Shown here piece by piece: positions 25,268-33,817 of a stretch of DNA of 33,817 bases (position 1 is its first letter; every line of letters begins with the position of its first letter). The notes below the pieces were generated by a model. It was not told the origin of the DNA. It saw only the letters and a list, made by a program, of their open reading frames with translations, and ran no database searches. A program made the translations under genes and the position numbers. This DNA is from an uncultured Burkholderiaceae bacterium. GTDB taxonomy: Bacteria; Pseudomonadota; Gammaproteobacteria; Burkholderiales; Burkholderiaceae. Where the stretch lies: positions 1-33,817 of the forward strand of contig CALMPB010000016.1 in NCBI GenBank assembly GCA_937871985.1. The letters run 5' to 3'.

Positions 25268-26199
25268 GCATTCCCGTCATCTGCCTGGCCGGCCCCACCG
25301 CCGCCGGCAAAAGCGCGGCCACGCTGGCGCTGGCCGCGCGCTGGCCCATCGAAATCATCAACGTCGACTCGGCCACCATCTATCGCGGCATGGACATTGG
25401 CACGGCCAAACCCTCGGCCCGGGAACGCCAACTGGTGCCGCAGCATCTGCTGGATATCCGCGACCCGGCCGAAAGCTACTCGGCCGCCGAGTTCCGCCAG
25501 GATGCCTTGCGGCTTATCGGGCAGATCATCCAGCGCGGCCGCCTGCCCCTGCTGTGCGGCGGCACCATGCTGTATTACAAGGCGCTCAAGGAAGGGCTGA
25601 ACGACCTGCCCCAGGCCGATGCCGCCATCCGCGCCCAGATCGAACTTGAAGCGGCGCAATCGGGCTGGCCCGAAATGCATCGCCAACTGGCCGGGTTCGA
25701 CCCGGCCACGGCCGCCCGGCTATCGCCCAACGACAGCCAGCGCATCCAGCGCGCCATCGAAATCCACCGCGCGACGGGACAGACCATGTCGCAATTGCTG
25801 GCCGCCGAACGCCCCGCCAACGACTCGCCTTACGAGTACAAAACCATCAGCCTGGAACCGTCGGATCGCGCCGTCCTGCACGCGCGCATCGCGCAGCGCT
25901 ACCGGCAGATGCTGGACATGGGCCTGGTCGACGAGGTGCGCGCGCTGCATGCGCGATCCGATCTGCACGTGGGCCTGCCTTCGGTGCGATGCGTCGGCTA
26001 CCGGCAAATCTGGTCCTACCTGAGCGGGGAATGCAGCCTGGAACAAGCCGTGGAACAAGCCATCGCCGCGACCCGCCAGCTTGCCAAGCGCCAGTTGACC
26101 TGGCTGCGCGCGCAGCCCGGCCGCACGGTCATCGATTGCCTGGCCCCCGACGCCGCCGGCCAGGTGGCGGAACACGCCGCATCGATCTGGGCCCGCTGA
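25264..26199 (+). CDS. miaA: tRNA dimethylallyltransferase MiaA
   Basis: MiaA transfers an isopentenyl group to A37 of tRNAs reading UNN codons. The 311-residue protein starts [20 protein letters not shown] with the P-loop GPTAAGKS (10-17). Family motifs follow: [26 protein letters not shown]-like [46 protein letters not shown] and [14 protein letters not shown]. The start ATG overlaps the mutL stop as ATGA, giving coupled translation; a longer frame from 25192 lies inside mutL. In enterobacteria hfq follows miaA; here the next gene is convergent purM, so that link is absent. Confidence 0.96.
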   Translation: MSIPVICLAGPTAAGKSAATLALAARWPIEIINVDSATIYRGMDIGTAKPSARERQLVPQHLLDIRDPAESYSAAEFRQDALRLIGQIIQRGRLPLLCGGTMLYYKALKEGLNDLPQADAAIRAQIELEAAQSGWPEMHRQLAGFDPATAARLSPNDSQRIQRAIEIHRATGQTMSQLLAAERPANDSPYEYKTISLEPSDRAVLHARIAQRYRQMLDMGLVDEVRALHARSDLHVGLPSVRCVGYRQIWSYLSGECSLEQAVEQAIAATRQLAKRQLTWLRAQPGRTVIDCLAPDAAGQVAEHAASIWAR

Positions 26200-26217
26200 C
26201 ACGCGGCCCGAAACCGC

Positions 26218-27267
26218 TTAAACCACCACGGTCTGGGCCATGCCGGGTTCCTGCCGGACAATGGCGCCCAGGTTGTAGACCTGCTCGCCGCAAGCGGCCA
26301 GTGTCGCGGAAACCGCCTGGGCCTTGTCGGCCGGAACCACGATGACCATGCCGATGCCGCAGTTGAAGACCCGGTGCATTTCCGAATCGGCCACGCCGCC
26401 GTTTTCCTGCAGCCACTGGAACAGCCTGGGCATGGCCCAGGCATCGCGCTGCAGGCGGGCGGCAAGCCCGGGCTGCAAGATGCGGGGAACGTTGTCGAGC
26501 AGGCCGCCGCCGGTTATGTGCGCCAGACCCTTGAGAGCCGAGCCGTGCTCGGCCAGGGCGGCCAGCACGGACTTCACGTAAATACGGGTGGGTTCCATGA
26601 CCACGTCGGCCAGGGGCCGGCCATCGAAGTCCTGATCCGGCCTGGCGCCGGCATGCTCCAGGATTTTGCGCAGCAACGAAAAACCGTTGGAATGCGCGCC
26701 GCTGGAAGCCAGGCCCAGAACCACGTCGCCCGGCACGATGGACTTGCCGTCGATGATCTGCGATTTTTCGACCGCGCCCACGGCAAAGCCGGCCAGATCG
26801 TATTCGCCATCGGGGTACATGCCGGGCATTTCGGCGGTTTCACCGCCGATAAGCGCGCAATTGGACAGCTCGCAGCCCTTGGCGATGCCGCCCACCACGC
26901 TGGCCGCCGTATCGACGGACAGCTTGCCGCAGGCAAAGTAATCGAGGAAGAACAAAGGTTCGGCGCCCTGCACCAGAATATCGTTGACGCTCATGGCCAC
27001 CAGATCGATGCCGACGGTGTCGTGGCGCTGCCATTCGAACGCCAGGCGCAGCTTGGTGCCCACGCCGTCGGTGCCCGACACCAGAACCGGCTCGTTGAAG
27101 CGCTTGGGCACCTCGAAAAGCGCCCCGAACCCCCCGATGCCGGCCATGACGCCCGCGCGCATGGTTTTGGCGGCCAAAGGCTTGATGCGGTCGACCAGCG
27201 CTTCGCCAGCGTCGATATCGACGCCCGCATCGCGATAGGTCAGGGGGGCGGATTGTTTGATTGTCAT
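26218..27267 (-). CDS. purM: Phosphoribosylformylglycinamidine cyclo-ligase (AIR synthetase)
   Basis: PurM closes the imidazole ring in step five of purine synthesis (FGAM + ATP to AIR). The 349-residue protein shows the family landmarks: [98 protein letters not shown] and [13 protein letters not shown]. The ATG at 27267 is the family start ([15 protein letters not shown]); an open frame continues upstream to 27474 but does not look like protein. No Shine-Dalgarno is evident. It is divergent from hda across 158 bp. Confidence 0.96.
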   Translation of the reverse strand: MTIKQSAPLTYRDAGVDIDAGEALVDRIKPLAAKTMRAGVMAGIGGFGALFEVPKRFNEPVLVSGTDGVGTKLRLAFEWQRHDTVGIDLVAMSVNDILVQGAEPLFFLDYFACGKLSVDTAASVVGGIAKGCELSNCALIGGETAEMPGMYPDGEYDLAGFAVGAVEKSQIIDGKSIVPGDVVLGLASSGAHSNGFSLLRKILEHAGARPDQDFDGRPLADVVMEPTRIYVKSVLAALAEHGSALKGLAHITGGGLLDNVPRILQPGLAARLQRDAWAMPRLFQWLQENGGVADSEMHRVFNCGIGMVIVVPADKAQAVSATLAACGEQVYNLGAIVRQEPGMAQTVVV

Positions 27268-27305
27268 GAGAAAAGCCGTGGGATATGTAAGAATTGCAGG
27301 TTGAA

Positions 27306-27311
27306 TAGAAT
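27306..27311 (+). promoter_or_regulatory. Possible -10 element for the hda operon
   Basis: In the 158-bp gap between divergent purM and hda, TAGAAT (27306-27311) is a five-of-six match to the sigma-70 -10 and would leave a leader of about 110 nt before hda. No consensus -35 lies 16-18 bp upstream. The same TAGAAT hexamer is the -10 candidate before xerD. Nothing else in this gap is recognisable. Weak evidence. Confidence 0.25.
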
Positions 27312-27425
27312 ACGGGTGTGGCGTTTGGCCAGGCCGGGAGCGGCAACGGGCTCTTTGGCACGACGCGGCGCCGCTTGGCAAGCAAGCAACGCACCCCGCG
27401 CATTTTACGCATTTTACCGCCTCCA

Positions 27426-28124
27426 ATGACCCAGCAACTAATCCTCGACCTTCTTCCCGCGCCCGCGCCGACACTGGACAATTTCGTCGTGGGTGAGAAC
27501 GGCGTGGCCATCGACGCGCTGCGCCAGTTGCGGCCGGGGCGGGCCATTTACCTTTGGGGCGCTTCCGGAGCCGGGCGCTCGCACCTGCTGCGGGCGCTGG
27601 CGGCCAACCCCTCGGCCCGGTATTTCGATGCGCAAAGCAGCGCCGCCGACATCCGCGGCATGGCCAGCGCCGAAACCACGCCGTGCCGGCTGATCGCGGT
27701 GGACGACATCCACCGGCTGGGCGAGGACGCCCAGGCCGCGCTGTTTGCCTTGTACAATCGCTGGCGGGAAACTTCCGCCGGCGAACAGGCTTTCGCCTTG
27801 CTTGGCGCCGGCGACCGCTCGCCCCGGGCCATGCCCTTGCGCGAAGACCTGCGCACCCGCCTGGGCTGGGACCTGGTTTTCGGGCTCGAGCAGTTGTCCG
27901 ACGACGACCGCGCCCAGGCCTTGCGCACCCAGGCCGCCGAGCGCGGGCTGCAGTTCTCGCCCGAAGTCATCGGCTGGATTCTCACCCACTATGCGCGCGA
28001 CATGGGCCGGCTTAGCGCCCTGGTCGACGCGCTGGATCGCTATTCGCTTGAAAAACACAGGGCCATTACCCTGCCCCTTTTAAAAGACCTGCTGGCCTCG
28101 AGCCGGCCCCCGAAAGAAAACTAA
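27426..28124 (+). CDS. hda: DnaA regulatory inactivator Hda
   Basis: Hda, bound to the DNA-loaded sliding clamp, stimulates ATP hydrolysis by DnaA and so prevents over-initiation. The 232-residue AAA+ protein begins [11 protein letters not shown], where QLILDL is the clamp-binding motif. The P-loop is GASGAGRS (45-52) with Arg in place of the usual Lys, as is normal for Hda. Walker B is [10 protein letters not shown] (89-98), and the sensor II segment is [17 protein letters not shown]. The short length, lacking DnaA domain IV, separates it from DnaA. The ATG at 27426 has no Shine-Dalgarno; a frame from 27318 is not supported. It leads a tight operon with the HAD, pcnB and folK genes. Confidence 0.93.
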   Translation: MTQQLILDLLPAPAPTLDNFVVGENGVAIDALRQLRPGRAIYLWGASGAGRSHLLRALAANPSARYFDAQSSAADIRGMASAETTPCRLIAVDDIHRLGEDAQAALFALYNRWRETSAGEQAFALLGAGDRSPRAMPLREDLRTRLGWDLVFGLEQLSDDDRAQALRTQAAERGLQFSPEVIGWILTHYARDMGRLSALVDALDRYSLEKHRAITLPLLKDLLASSRPPKEN

Positions 28125-28130
28125 TACCCT

Positions 28131-28829
28131 ATGACCGCAACACGCCTGGCCTTGTTCGACCTGGATCACACCCTGCTGCCGATGGACAGCGACTACCAAT
28201 GGGCCGACTGGCTGGCGCGCACCGGCCGCGCCGGCGACCCCCAGGAGGCCCAGCGCCGCAACAACGAACTGATGGAACGCTACAACGCGGGCAACCTTAC
28301 CGCCGAACAGGCCGCCGAATTCATGCTCGGCCTGCTTGCCCGCGCCGACAGCGCCACCCTGGCCGAATGGCACGAGCAGTTCATGCATGAGGTCGTCCGC
28401 CCCAATATTCGTCCCGTGGCGCAAGAACTGGTGCAGCGGCATCTGGAGCAAGGCGACTTGTGCGCCGTCGTCACGGCCACCAACGAATTCGTCACCGCCC
28501 CCATTGCCCGCGCCTTCGGCATACCCCATCTCATCGCCACCGTGCCCGAGTACCGCAATGGCCGGTATACTGGCGCCATCCAGGGCATTCCCAGCTTCAA
28601 AGAGGGCAAAGTCATACGCGTGCAAAACTGGCTGTCCAGCCTGAACCTGGCCCTGGACGATTTCGAGCAGTCCTGCTTCTACAGCGATTCGCCCAACGAC
28701 ATTCCCCTCATGGAAGCCGTAACCCACCCGGTAGCCACCAACCCCAGCCCGTCCCTGCGCCGGTTCGCCCAGGAAAAGGGCTGGCCCATCCTTGAGATTT
28801 TCAAGGACATGCAAGATGCAAAGTCTTAA
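28131..28829 (+). CDS. HAD-IB family phosphatase
   Basis: The 232-residue phosphatase has HAD motif I LFDLDHTLLPMDSDYQW with nucleophile D10 and D12, and motif II in CAVVTATNEFV (Thr). The lysine is in PSFKEGKVIRVQNW, and motif III/IV is CFYSDSPNDIPLMEA. The capped subclass IB layout resembles SerB and related phosphoserine- or histidinol-phosphate-type enzymes, but family members beside hda and pcnB have no established substrate that I can state. It starts 6 nt after hda and ends 9 nt before pcnB. The start codon is preceded by AATACCCT rather than a Shine-Dalgarno; the same octamer precedes pcnB. Confidence 0.88.
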   Translation: MTATRLALFDLDHTLLPMDSDYQWADWLARTGRAGDPQEAQRRNNELMERYNAGNLTAEQAAEFMLGLLARADSATLAEWHEQFMHEVVRPNIRPVAQELVQRHLEQGDLCAVVTATNEFVTAPIARAFGIPHLIATVPEYRNGRYTGAIQGIPSFKEGKVIRVQNWLSSLNLALDDFEQSCFYSDSPNDIPLMEAVTHPVATNPSPSLRRFAQEKGWPILEIFKDMQDAKS

Positions 28830-28838
28830 AATACCCTC

Positions 28839-30203
28839 ATGCTAACGTCAACAATAAAAAAATTCGTCAATCGGCTTTTCACCGCACCTGCGGGCGGGCC
28901 CGAACGCTACTCGCGGGAACAGCACGGCATCGATCGCCGCAACGTTTCGCGGCACGCCATCAAGGTGTGCGAAGTCCTTCACCAGCACGGCTTTGACGCC
29001 TACATCGTCGGCGGCGCGGTGCGCGACCTCATCGTGGGCCTGGAGCCCAAGGACTTCGACGTCGCCACCAACGCCACCCCCAACCAGATCCGCCCGCTGT
29101 TCCGCCGCGCGCGTATCATAGGCCGGCGCTTCCAGTTGGTGCACGTGGTGTTCGGCCAGGAAATCATCGAGACCTCCACGTTCCGCGCGCCGGCCTCCGA
29201 CGACCAGGATACCGACGAGCACGGGCGCATACTGCGCGACAACCTCTTCGGCACCCACGAGCAAGACGCGGCGCGGCGCGATTTCACGCTGAACGCGCTT
29301 TACTACGACCCTATCAAGGAAGAAGTCCTCGACTTCCACAAAGGGGTGCCCGACCTCAAGAAACGCGTGGTCCGCATGATCGGCGACCCCGCCACCCGCT
29401 ATCGCGAAGACCCCGTGCGCATGCTGCGCGCCGTGCGGTTCGCCGCCAAGCTCAACGCCACCATCGATCCGGCCACGCGCCAGCCCATACAAAGCCTGGC
29501 CGAGCTCATCAAGAACGTCCCCTCGTCGCGCCTGTTCGACGAAATGCTCAAGCTGCTGACCTGCGGCCACGCCATGGACTGCCTGCAGCGCCTGCGCTCG
29601 GTGGGTCTGCACAAAGGCCTGCTGCCGCTCATCGACATCATCTTCGAGGAAAACGGCGGCCGGCAATTCGTGGAGCTGGCGCTGGAACGCACCGATGCCC
29701 GCGTGCGCTCGGGAAAAACCGTCAGCCCGAGCTTCCTGTTCGCCGCCCTGCTCTGGAAGCTGGTCGACAAGCGCCAGCAAGCGCTCGTGGCAAAAGGCGA
29801 GCCGCCCATGCAGGCGCTCATGCAGGCCGCCGACGACATCATCGAAGGGCAGACCAAAACGCTGGCCATACAGCGCCGCTACCAGGCCGACATGCGCGAA
29901 ATCTGGTTCATGCAGCCGCGCTTCGAACGCGCCACGCCCAAAGGCATGTGGCGCATGCTCGACCACCCTCGCTTTCGCGCCGCGGTGGACTTCCTGCAGT
30001 TGCGCGCCGAGGCCCGCGAAGTCGACAGCGTGCAGGCGCAGTGGTGGATGGATCTGGCCAATGCCGACACTGCCGACCGCAGCGAAATGATCGACGCCTG
30101 GCAGCGCGACAACAAAGACGCGGCGACATCGAACAAGCCGCGCCGACGCCGCCGTCCGCGCCGCAACCCGGCCAGCCGCGCTCCGGCGCCCCCTGCCGAA
30201 TAA
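28839..30203 (+). CDS. pcnB: Poly(A) polymerase I
   Basis: PcnB adds 3' poly(A) tails that promote RNA decay. The 454-residue class II nucleotidyltransferase shows AYIVGGAVRDLIVGLEPKDF with the GG motif at 58-59, and catalytic carboxylates in DFDVATNATP (D72, D74). GRRFQLVHVVFG, the RRDFTLNALYYDP motif and the flexible loop REDPVRMLRAVRFAAKL also fit. The sequence RIIGRRFQLVHV and an Arg-rich C-terminal tail (PRRRRRPRRNP) favour PcnB over a CCA-adding enzyme; the basic tail probably binds RNA. It lies 9 nt after the HAD gene and 7 nt before folK. Confidence 0.94.
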   Translation: MLTSTIKKFVNRLFTAPAGGPERYSREQHGIDRRNVSRHAIKVCEVLHQHGFDAYIVGGAVRDLIVGLEPKDFDVATNATPNQIRPLFRRARIIGRRFQLVHVVFGQEIIETSTFRAPASDDQDTDEHGRILRDNLFGTHEQDAARRDFTLNALYYDPIKEEVLDFHKGVPDLKKRVVRMIGDPATRYREDPVRMLRAVRFAAKLNATIDPATRQPIQSLAELIKNVPSSRLFDEMLKLLTCGHAMDCLQRLRSVGLHKGLLPLIDIIFEENGGRQFVELALERTDARVRSGKTVSPSFLFAALLWKLVDKRQQALVAKGEPPMQALMQAADDIIEGQTKTLAIQRRYQADMREIWFMQPRFERATPKGMWRMLDHPRFRAAVDFLQLRAEAREVDSVQAQWWMDLANADTADRSEMIDAWQRDNKDAATSNKPRRRRRPRRNPASRAPAPPAE

Positions 30204-30210
30204 GCGGTTC

Positions 30211-30684
30211 ATGGCTCTTGCCTACATCGGCCTGGGCGCGAACCTGGGCCAGGCGCAAGCCACATTGCAGCAGGCCGCGCGCGAACTGGCCGGCACGCCC
30301 GGCATCGACGACTTGCGGCTTTCGCCGTTCTACCGGACTGCGCCCATCGACTCCAGCGGCCCCGACTACGTCAATGCCGTGGCTGGCGTGCAAACCAAGC
30401 TGGCGCCCTTGGCGCTGCTGGATGTGCTGCAGCAAATCGAACACGCGCACGGCCGCATGCGTCCTTACCGCAACGCACCTCGCACCCTGGATCTGGATTT
30501 GCTGCTGTACGGCGATATGGACATCGACACGCCAAGACTGGTCGTGCCGCATCCCCGCATGCATGAACGGGCTTTCGTTCTGCAGCCCCTGCGCGATCTT
30601 GCGCCCGGCCTGCGGCTGGCGCAAGGCTCTCTGGACGACTTGCTGGCGCTATGCGAAGGCCAGGGCCTGCAGCGCCTGCCCTGA
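30211..30684 (+). CDS. folK: 2-amino-4-hydroxy-6-hydroxymethyldihydropteridine pyrophosphokinase
   Basis: FolK transfers pyrophosphate from ATP to hydroxymethyldihydropterin in folate synthesis. The 157-residue length is normal. Family signatures are AYIGLGANLGQAQATLQQA at the N-terminus, SPFYRTAPIDSSGPDYVNAV, the IEHAHGRMRPYRNAPRTLDL signature with RTLDLDLLLYGD, and the VPHPRMHERAFVLQPL segment. The ATG is 7 nt past pcnB, the last gene of the hda-HAD-pcnB-folK group. The convergent fumarase stop is 21 bp away, with no terminator hairpin between them. In many proteobacteria folK follows pcnB, as here. Confidence 0.96.
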   Translation: MALAYIGLGANLGQAQATLQQAARELAGTPGIDDLRLSPFYRTAPIDSSGPDYVNAVAGVQTKLAPLALLDVLQQIEHAHGRMRPYRNAPRTLDLDLLLYGDMDIDTPRLVVPHPRMHERAFVLQPLRDLAPGLRLAQGSLDDLLALCEGQGLQRLP

Positions 30685-30705
30685 CCTTGCTTTACACGAA
30701 AACAG

Positions 30706-32229
30706 TTAAACCGGCATGATCGCGATTTCGGCGATGCGGGCCTTCCACTCGCGCGGGCCGGTATCGTGCACCGAGGTTCCGGTGGAATCCACCGCCACGG
30801 TAACCGGCATGTCCTTGACGTCGAACTCGTAGATGGCTTCCATGCCCAGGTCTTCGAAACCCACGACCTTGGCGCCGCGTATGGCCTTGGAAACCAGGTA
30901 CGCCGAGCCGCCGACGGCCATGAGATAGGCCGAACCGTGCTTGCGGATGGACTCGATGGCGACCGGGCCGCGCTCGGCCTTGCCGATCATGGAGATCAGG
31001 CCGGTCTTTTCCAGCATCATGTCGGTGAATTTATCCATGCGCGTCGCCGTGGTGGGGCCTGCCGGGCCCACCACTTCGTCGCGGACGGGATCCACGGGAC
31101 CGACGTAATAAATGACGCGGTTGCGGAAATCGACCGGCAGCGGCTCGCCGCGCTCGAGCATTTCCTGGATGCGCTTGTGCGCCGCGTCGCGGCCGGTAAG
31201 CATCTTGCCCGACAACAGCAAGGTCTGGCCCGGCTTCCAGCTTGCCACCTGCTCTTTGGTCAGCGTGTTCAGGTCGACCTGCAGCGACTTGTTGTAGTCG
31301 GGCGCCCAATTGACGTCCGGCCAATCCGACAGCGAGGGCGGCGTCAGCGCGGCCGGGCCCGAGCCGTCGAGCACGAAATGCACGTGGCGCGTCGCGGCGC
31401 AATTGGGAATCATGGCGACCGGCTTGGAAGCCGCGTGCGTCGGGAAGGTCTTGATCTTGACGTCCAGCACGGTCGTAAGGCCGCCCAGGCCCTGCGCGCC
31501 GATGCCCAGCGCATTGACCTTTTCGTAAAGCTCGATGCGCAGCTCTTCCAGCTTGTTCTGCGGGCCGCGCGCCAGCAGCTCGTACATGTCGATGTCGTCC
31601 ATCAACGATTGCTTGGCCATCAGCATGGCCTTCTCGGCCGTGCCGCCCACGCCGATGCCCAGCATGCCGGGAGGGCACCAGCCGGCGCCCATGGCGGGCA
31701 CCGTCTTGAGCACCCAGTCGACCAGCGAATCGCTGGGATTGAGCATGGCGAACTTGGATTTGTTTTCGGAGCCGCCGCCCTTGGCCGCCACCTGGACGTC
31801 GACGGTGTTGCCCTCCACCAGTTCGACGTTCACGATACAGGGGGTGTTGTCGCGCGTGTTCTTGCGCGTGAACAGCGGATCGTTCAGCACCGAGGCGCGC
31901 AGCGGATTGTCGGGATTGGTATAGCCCTGGCGCACGCCCTCGTCGCAAAGGTCCTGCAGGCTGCGCTGGGTATCCAGGCGCACGTTCATGCCGATCTTCA
32001 GGAAGACGTTGACGATGCCGGTGTCCTGGCAAATGGGCCGATGGCCTTCGGCGCACATGCGCGAGTTGGTCAGGATCTGCGCAATGGCGTCCTTGGCCGC
32101 GGGGCTTTGCTCGCGCTGGTAGGCGCGGGCCAGATGCTGGATGTAGTCGGCGGGATGATAGAAGCTGATGAATTGCACCGCGTCCGCAATGGACTGGATC
32201 AAATCGTTTTCTTTGATGATCGTTGTCAT
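30706..32229 (-). CDS. fumA: Class I (iron-sulfur) fumarate hydratase
   Basis: This enzyme converts fumarate and malate in the TCA cycle using an oxygen-sensitive 4Fe-4S cluster. The 507-residue protein carries the N-terminal class I domain followed by the C-terminal beta domain. Probable cluster cysteines are C67 (RPICQDTG), C185 (GAGWCPPGML) and C277 (IPNCAATRH). Other landmarks are AKGGGSENKSKFAMLNPSD, GIGAQGLGGLTTVLDVKI, and YVGPVDPVRDEVVGPAGPTT with RMDKFTDMMLEKTGL in the C-terminal domain. The start ATG has no clear Shine-Dalgarno. A strong terminator hairpin for the upstream crotonase gene ends about 18 nt before it, leaving almost no room for a conventional promoter and leader. Class I is certain; the fumA symbol is by convention. 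Confidence 0.95.
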   Translation of the reverse strand: MTTIIKENDLIQSIADAVQFISFYHPADYIQHLARAYQREQSPAAKDAIAQILTNSRMCAEGHRPICQDTGIVNVFLKIGMNVRLDTQRSLQDLCDEGVRQGYTNPDNPLRASVLNDPLFTRKNTRDNTPCIVNVELVEGNTVDVQVAAKGGGSENKSKFAMLNPSDSLVDWVLKTVPAMGAGWCPPGMLGIGVGGTAEKAMLMAKQSLMDDIDMYELLARGPQNKLEELRIELYEKVNALGIGAQGLGGLTTVLDVKIKTFPTHAASKPVAMIPNCAATRHVHFVLDGSGPAALTPPSLSDWPDVNWAPDYNKSLQVDLNTLTKEQVASWKPGQTLLLSGKMLTGRDAAHKRIQEMLERGEPLPVDFRNRVIYYVGPVDPVRDEVVGPAGPTTATRMDKFTDMMLEKTGLISMIGKAERGPVAIESIRKHGSAYLMAVGGSAYLVSKAIRGAKVVGFEDLGMEAIYEFDVKDMPVTVAVDSTGTSVHDTGPREWKARIAEIAIMPV

Positions 32230-32246
32230 GACACTTTGATAGAGGA

Positions 32247-32285
32247 ATAAAAAAACATGCCCGGCAACAGGGCTGGCCTTGCCGG
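32247..32285 (-). terminator. Intrinsic terminator after the crotonase gene, just upstream of fumA
   Basis: On the minus strand CCGGCAA pairs perfectly with TTGCCGG (plus 32279-32285 and 32261-32267) around an 11-nt loop. A GCATG is followed by seven T residues and ATT. This is the best intrinsic terminator in the window. It lies 38 nt past the crotonase stop and its T-run ends about 18 nt before the fumA start codon. It may end crotonase transcription or act as an attenuator for fumA. Confidence 0.75.
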
Positions 32286-32323
32286 ACTATGACTGGCTTT
32301 GCTCGAGCTCGTCCTGCTGGAAA

Positions 32324-33091
32324 TTACTTGCCCTGCCAGACCGGCTTGCGTTTTTCGGCGAACGCCGTGGCGCCCTCCTTGGCATCGGCCGAAGCGAAGA
32401 TGTGCGCCACGCGCGGACGCTGCAGGTCGAACATGTCGGCCTGGCGCCAGTCTTTGGCTTCGTTCACGATTTTCTTGGCGGTCTGCACCGCCAGCGGACC
32501 ATTGGCCGCAATGATTCGGCCCAGGGCCAGCGCGCCCTCCAGGGCCTGCCCCGGCTCGGTCAGGCGATTGACCAGGCCATGGTCGTAGGCGCGCTGGGCC
32601 GGCAGCATTTCGCCGGTCAGTATGGCCTCCATGGCAATATGGTAGGGAATGCGCTGGGGCAGGCGCAGCATGCCGCCCGAGCTGGCCACCAGGCCGCGCT
32701 TGGTTTCGGGCAGGCCGAAATTGGCGTTGTCGGCCGCGACGATCAGGTCGCAGGCCAGGGCGAGTTCACAGCCGCCCGCCAACGCATAGCCCTCGACGGC
32801 GGCGATGAGCGGCTTTTTGGGCGCCTGTTCGCACAGGCCGCCAAAACCGCGCCCCGCCACCAGCGGCCGCTGGCCGGTCGCCGCGAACGCCTTCAGGTCC
32901 ATGCCCGACGAAAACGTGCCGCCAGCGCCCATCAGGATGCCCAGCGCCACGTCGTCGCGGGCGTCCAAATCTTCAAATGCCCGCGCCATTTCGTGCGCCG
33001 TTTCGTAATTGATGGCATTGCGCGCCTCAGGACGATTGATCGTGATAATCATCACACGATCGACGACATCCACCTTTACCAGATTTGACAT
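32324..33091 (-). CDS. Enoyl-CoA hydratase/isomerase (crotonase family)
   Basis: This second crotonase (255 residues) belongs to a different subgroup from the one at 10231. It opens VMIITINRPEARNAINYE, with oxyanion-hole segments TFSSGMDLKAFAA and YALAGGCELALACDL. Glutamates at the two catalytic positions are GCE and PET in FGLPETKRGLVASSGG. The ending EGATAFAEKRKPVWQGK is typical of enoyl-CoA hydratases. The ATG at 33091 has GAGGGGA 9 nt upstream, so I prefer it to the longer in-frame start at 33211. It stands alone between divergent glyQ and a terminator, and no beta-oxidation partner is adjacent. The substrate is unknown. Confidence 0.9.
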   Translation of the reverse strand: MSNLVKVDVVDRVMIITINRPEARNAINYETAHEMARAFEDLDARDDVALGILMGAGGTFSSGMDLKAFAATGQRPLVAGRGFGGLCEQAPKKPLIAAVEGYALAGGCELALACDLIVAADNANFGLPETKRGLVASSGGMLRLPQRIPYHIAMEAILTGEMLPAQRAYDHGLVNRLTEPGQALEGALALGRIIAANGPLAVQTAKKIVNEAKDWRQADMFDLQRPRVAHIFASADAKEGATAFAEKRKPVWQGK

Positions 33092-33275
33092 GAATCCATC
33101 CCCTCGAATCGAGGCGCCACGCGCCGTACCATGAAAAAATTGAACCCTAAACCTATTATGATACGACCAATCGCCGCCCTCCTGAAAATCACGCGAACTG
33201 CCCGCGGCCATCGCTTGCGCCGAAGCACGGTAAAATCCTAGTCTTTGCGGTCACTCGCGTTACTGGTTTTCGCTC

Positions 33276-33817
33276 ATGCTTACTTTTCAGCAAATTATTC
33301 TGACGCTCCAGCAATACTGGGACAAACAGGGTTGCGCCCTTCTTCAGCCCTACGACATGGAAGTGGGCGCCGGAACCTCGCACACCGCCACATTCCTGCG
33401 CGCCATCGGCCCCGAGCCCTGGCGCGCCGCCTACGTCCAGCCCTCGCGCCGCCCCAAGGACGGCCGCTACGGCGAAAACCCCAACCGGCTGCAGCACTAC
33501 TACCAATTCCAGGTCGTGCTCAAACCCGCCCCCCCCGAAATCCTCGACCTTTACATCGATTCATTGAAAGCGCTGGGCATCGACCCGCAGCAACACGATA
33601 TCCGCTTCGTCGAAGACGACTGGGAAAACCCCACGCTGGGCGCCTGGGGCCTGGGCTGGGAGGTCTGGCTCAACGGCATGGAAGTGACGCAGTTCACCTA
33701 TTTCCAGCAGGTCGGCGGCATCGACTGCAAGCCCATCATGGGCGAGATCACCTACGGCCTGGAACGCCTGGCCATGTACCTGCAGGGCGTGGAAAGCGTC
33801 TACGACCTGGTCTGGAC
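33276..33817 (+). CDS. glyQ: Glycyl-tRNA synthetase alpha subunit (5' part; gene runs off the window)
   Basis: GlyQ is the catalytic subunit of the bacterial alpha2-beta2 glycyl-tRNA synthetase; glyS is expected just beyond the window. The 180 complete codons show the very conserved family sequence [39 protein letters not shown] and [39 protein letters not shown] and the class II motif [20 protein letters not shown] follow. The ATG at 33276 is the standard family start although no Shine-Dalgarno is visible. The 184-bp gap to the divergent crotonase holds a TAAAAT -10-like hexamer about 45 bp upstream without a good -35. Confidence 0.96.
   Translation, partial: MLTFQQIILTLQQYWDKQGCALLQPYDMEVGAGTSHTATFLRAIGPEPWRAAYVQPSRRPKDGRYGENPNRLQHYYQFQVVLKPAPPEILDLYIDSLKALGIDPQQHDIRFVEDDWENPTLGAWGLGWEVWLNGMEVTQFTYFQQVGGIDCKPIMGEITYGLERLAMYLQGVESVYDLVW

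Noticed and set aside
28848..30212. 454-codon minus-strand open frame mirroring pcnB almost exactly
   Set aside because: It is an antisense shadow of pcnB with no recognisable domain, no ribosome-binding site and atypical composition.
30766..32250. 494-codon plus-strand open frame opposite fumA
   Set aside because: It is an antisense shadow of a clearly conserved fumarase; the His/Arg-rich translation resembles no family.

Overview
The window is GC-rich (apart from short A+T-rich stretches), densely coding and almost entirely chromosomal core. It looks like a betaproteobacterium of the Burkholderiales, most probably Alcaligenaceae (Bordetella/Achromobacter-like). This rests on the DnaX start, a short bacterial-type 4.5S SRP RNA beside dnaX, the AddAB-like pair of the 'probable DNA repair protein' type, the purM/hda/HAD/pcnB/folK cluster, and abundant periplasmic substrate-binding proteins (SBPs). 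The genus is inferred from recalled family resemblance, not from a search.

Layout. 1-7544 (minus strand): the N-terminal part of dnaX, the 4.5S RNA gene ffs, then an addA-like helicase/nuclease and addB-like nuclease that overlap by 11 bp. 7824-9218 (plus): xerD and ybaK. 9215-14040 (minus): a probable four-gene operon of branched-chain-type SBP, acyl-CoA ligase, crotonase and SDR dehydrogenase, with a divergent LuxR-type regulator (14175-14984). It resembles a small regulon for taking up and beta-oxidising an unknown carboxylic acid. 15213-18759 (plus): an ABC transporter operon of ATPase, NMT1/SsuA-type SBP, permease, and a second SBP of a different family. 19013-20300: a periplasmic CHRD protein, a cytochrome b561-type membrane protein and tRNA-Arg(CCT). 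20715-26199: the tsaE-amiC-mutL-miaA group with a reverse-strand dedA gene inside it. 26218-30684: purM, divergent from hda, an HAD phosphatase, pcnB and folK. 30706-33817: class I fumarase and a crotonase on the minus strand, then the first part of glyQ on the plus strand.

How the genes work together. The replication and repair set is DnaX, AddAB-like, XerD, MutL and Hda. The RNA and translation set is ffs, YbaK, TsaE, MiaA, PcnB, GlyQ and tRNA-Arg. The two accessory-looking blocks (9215-14984 and 15213-18759) are metabolic and transport modules with unknown ligands. I found no IS element, prophage, CRISPR array, toxin-antitoxin pair or recognisable defence system.

The most interesting structure lies between genes. 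A strong terminator hairpin sits only 18 nt upstream of the fumarase start. A 13-bp hairpin separates SBP from permease in the ABC operon. A 414-bp gene-free leader with several inverted repeats precedes an unusually A+T-rich tsaE, whose end overlaps the Tat signal sequence of amiC. Perfect palindromes that could be operators lie upstream of the LuxR, ABC and CHRD genes. No clearly new biological system is demonstrated; the leads are graded in the findings.
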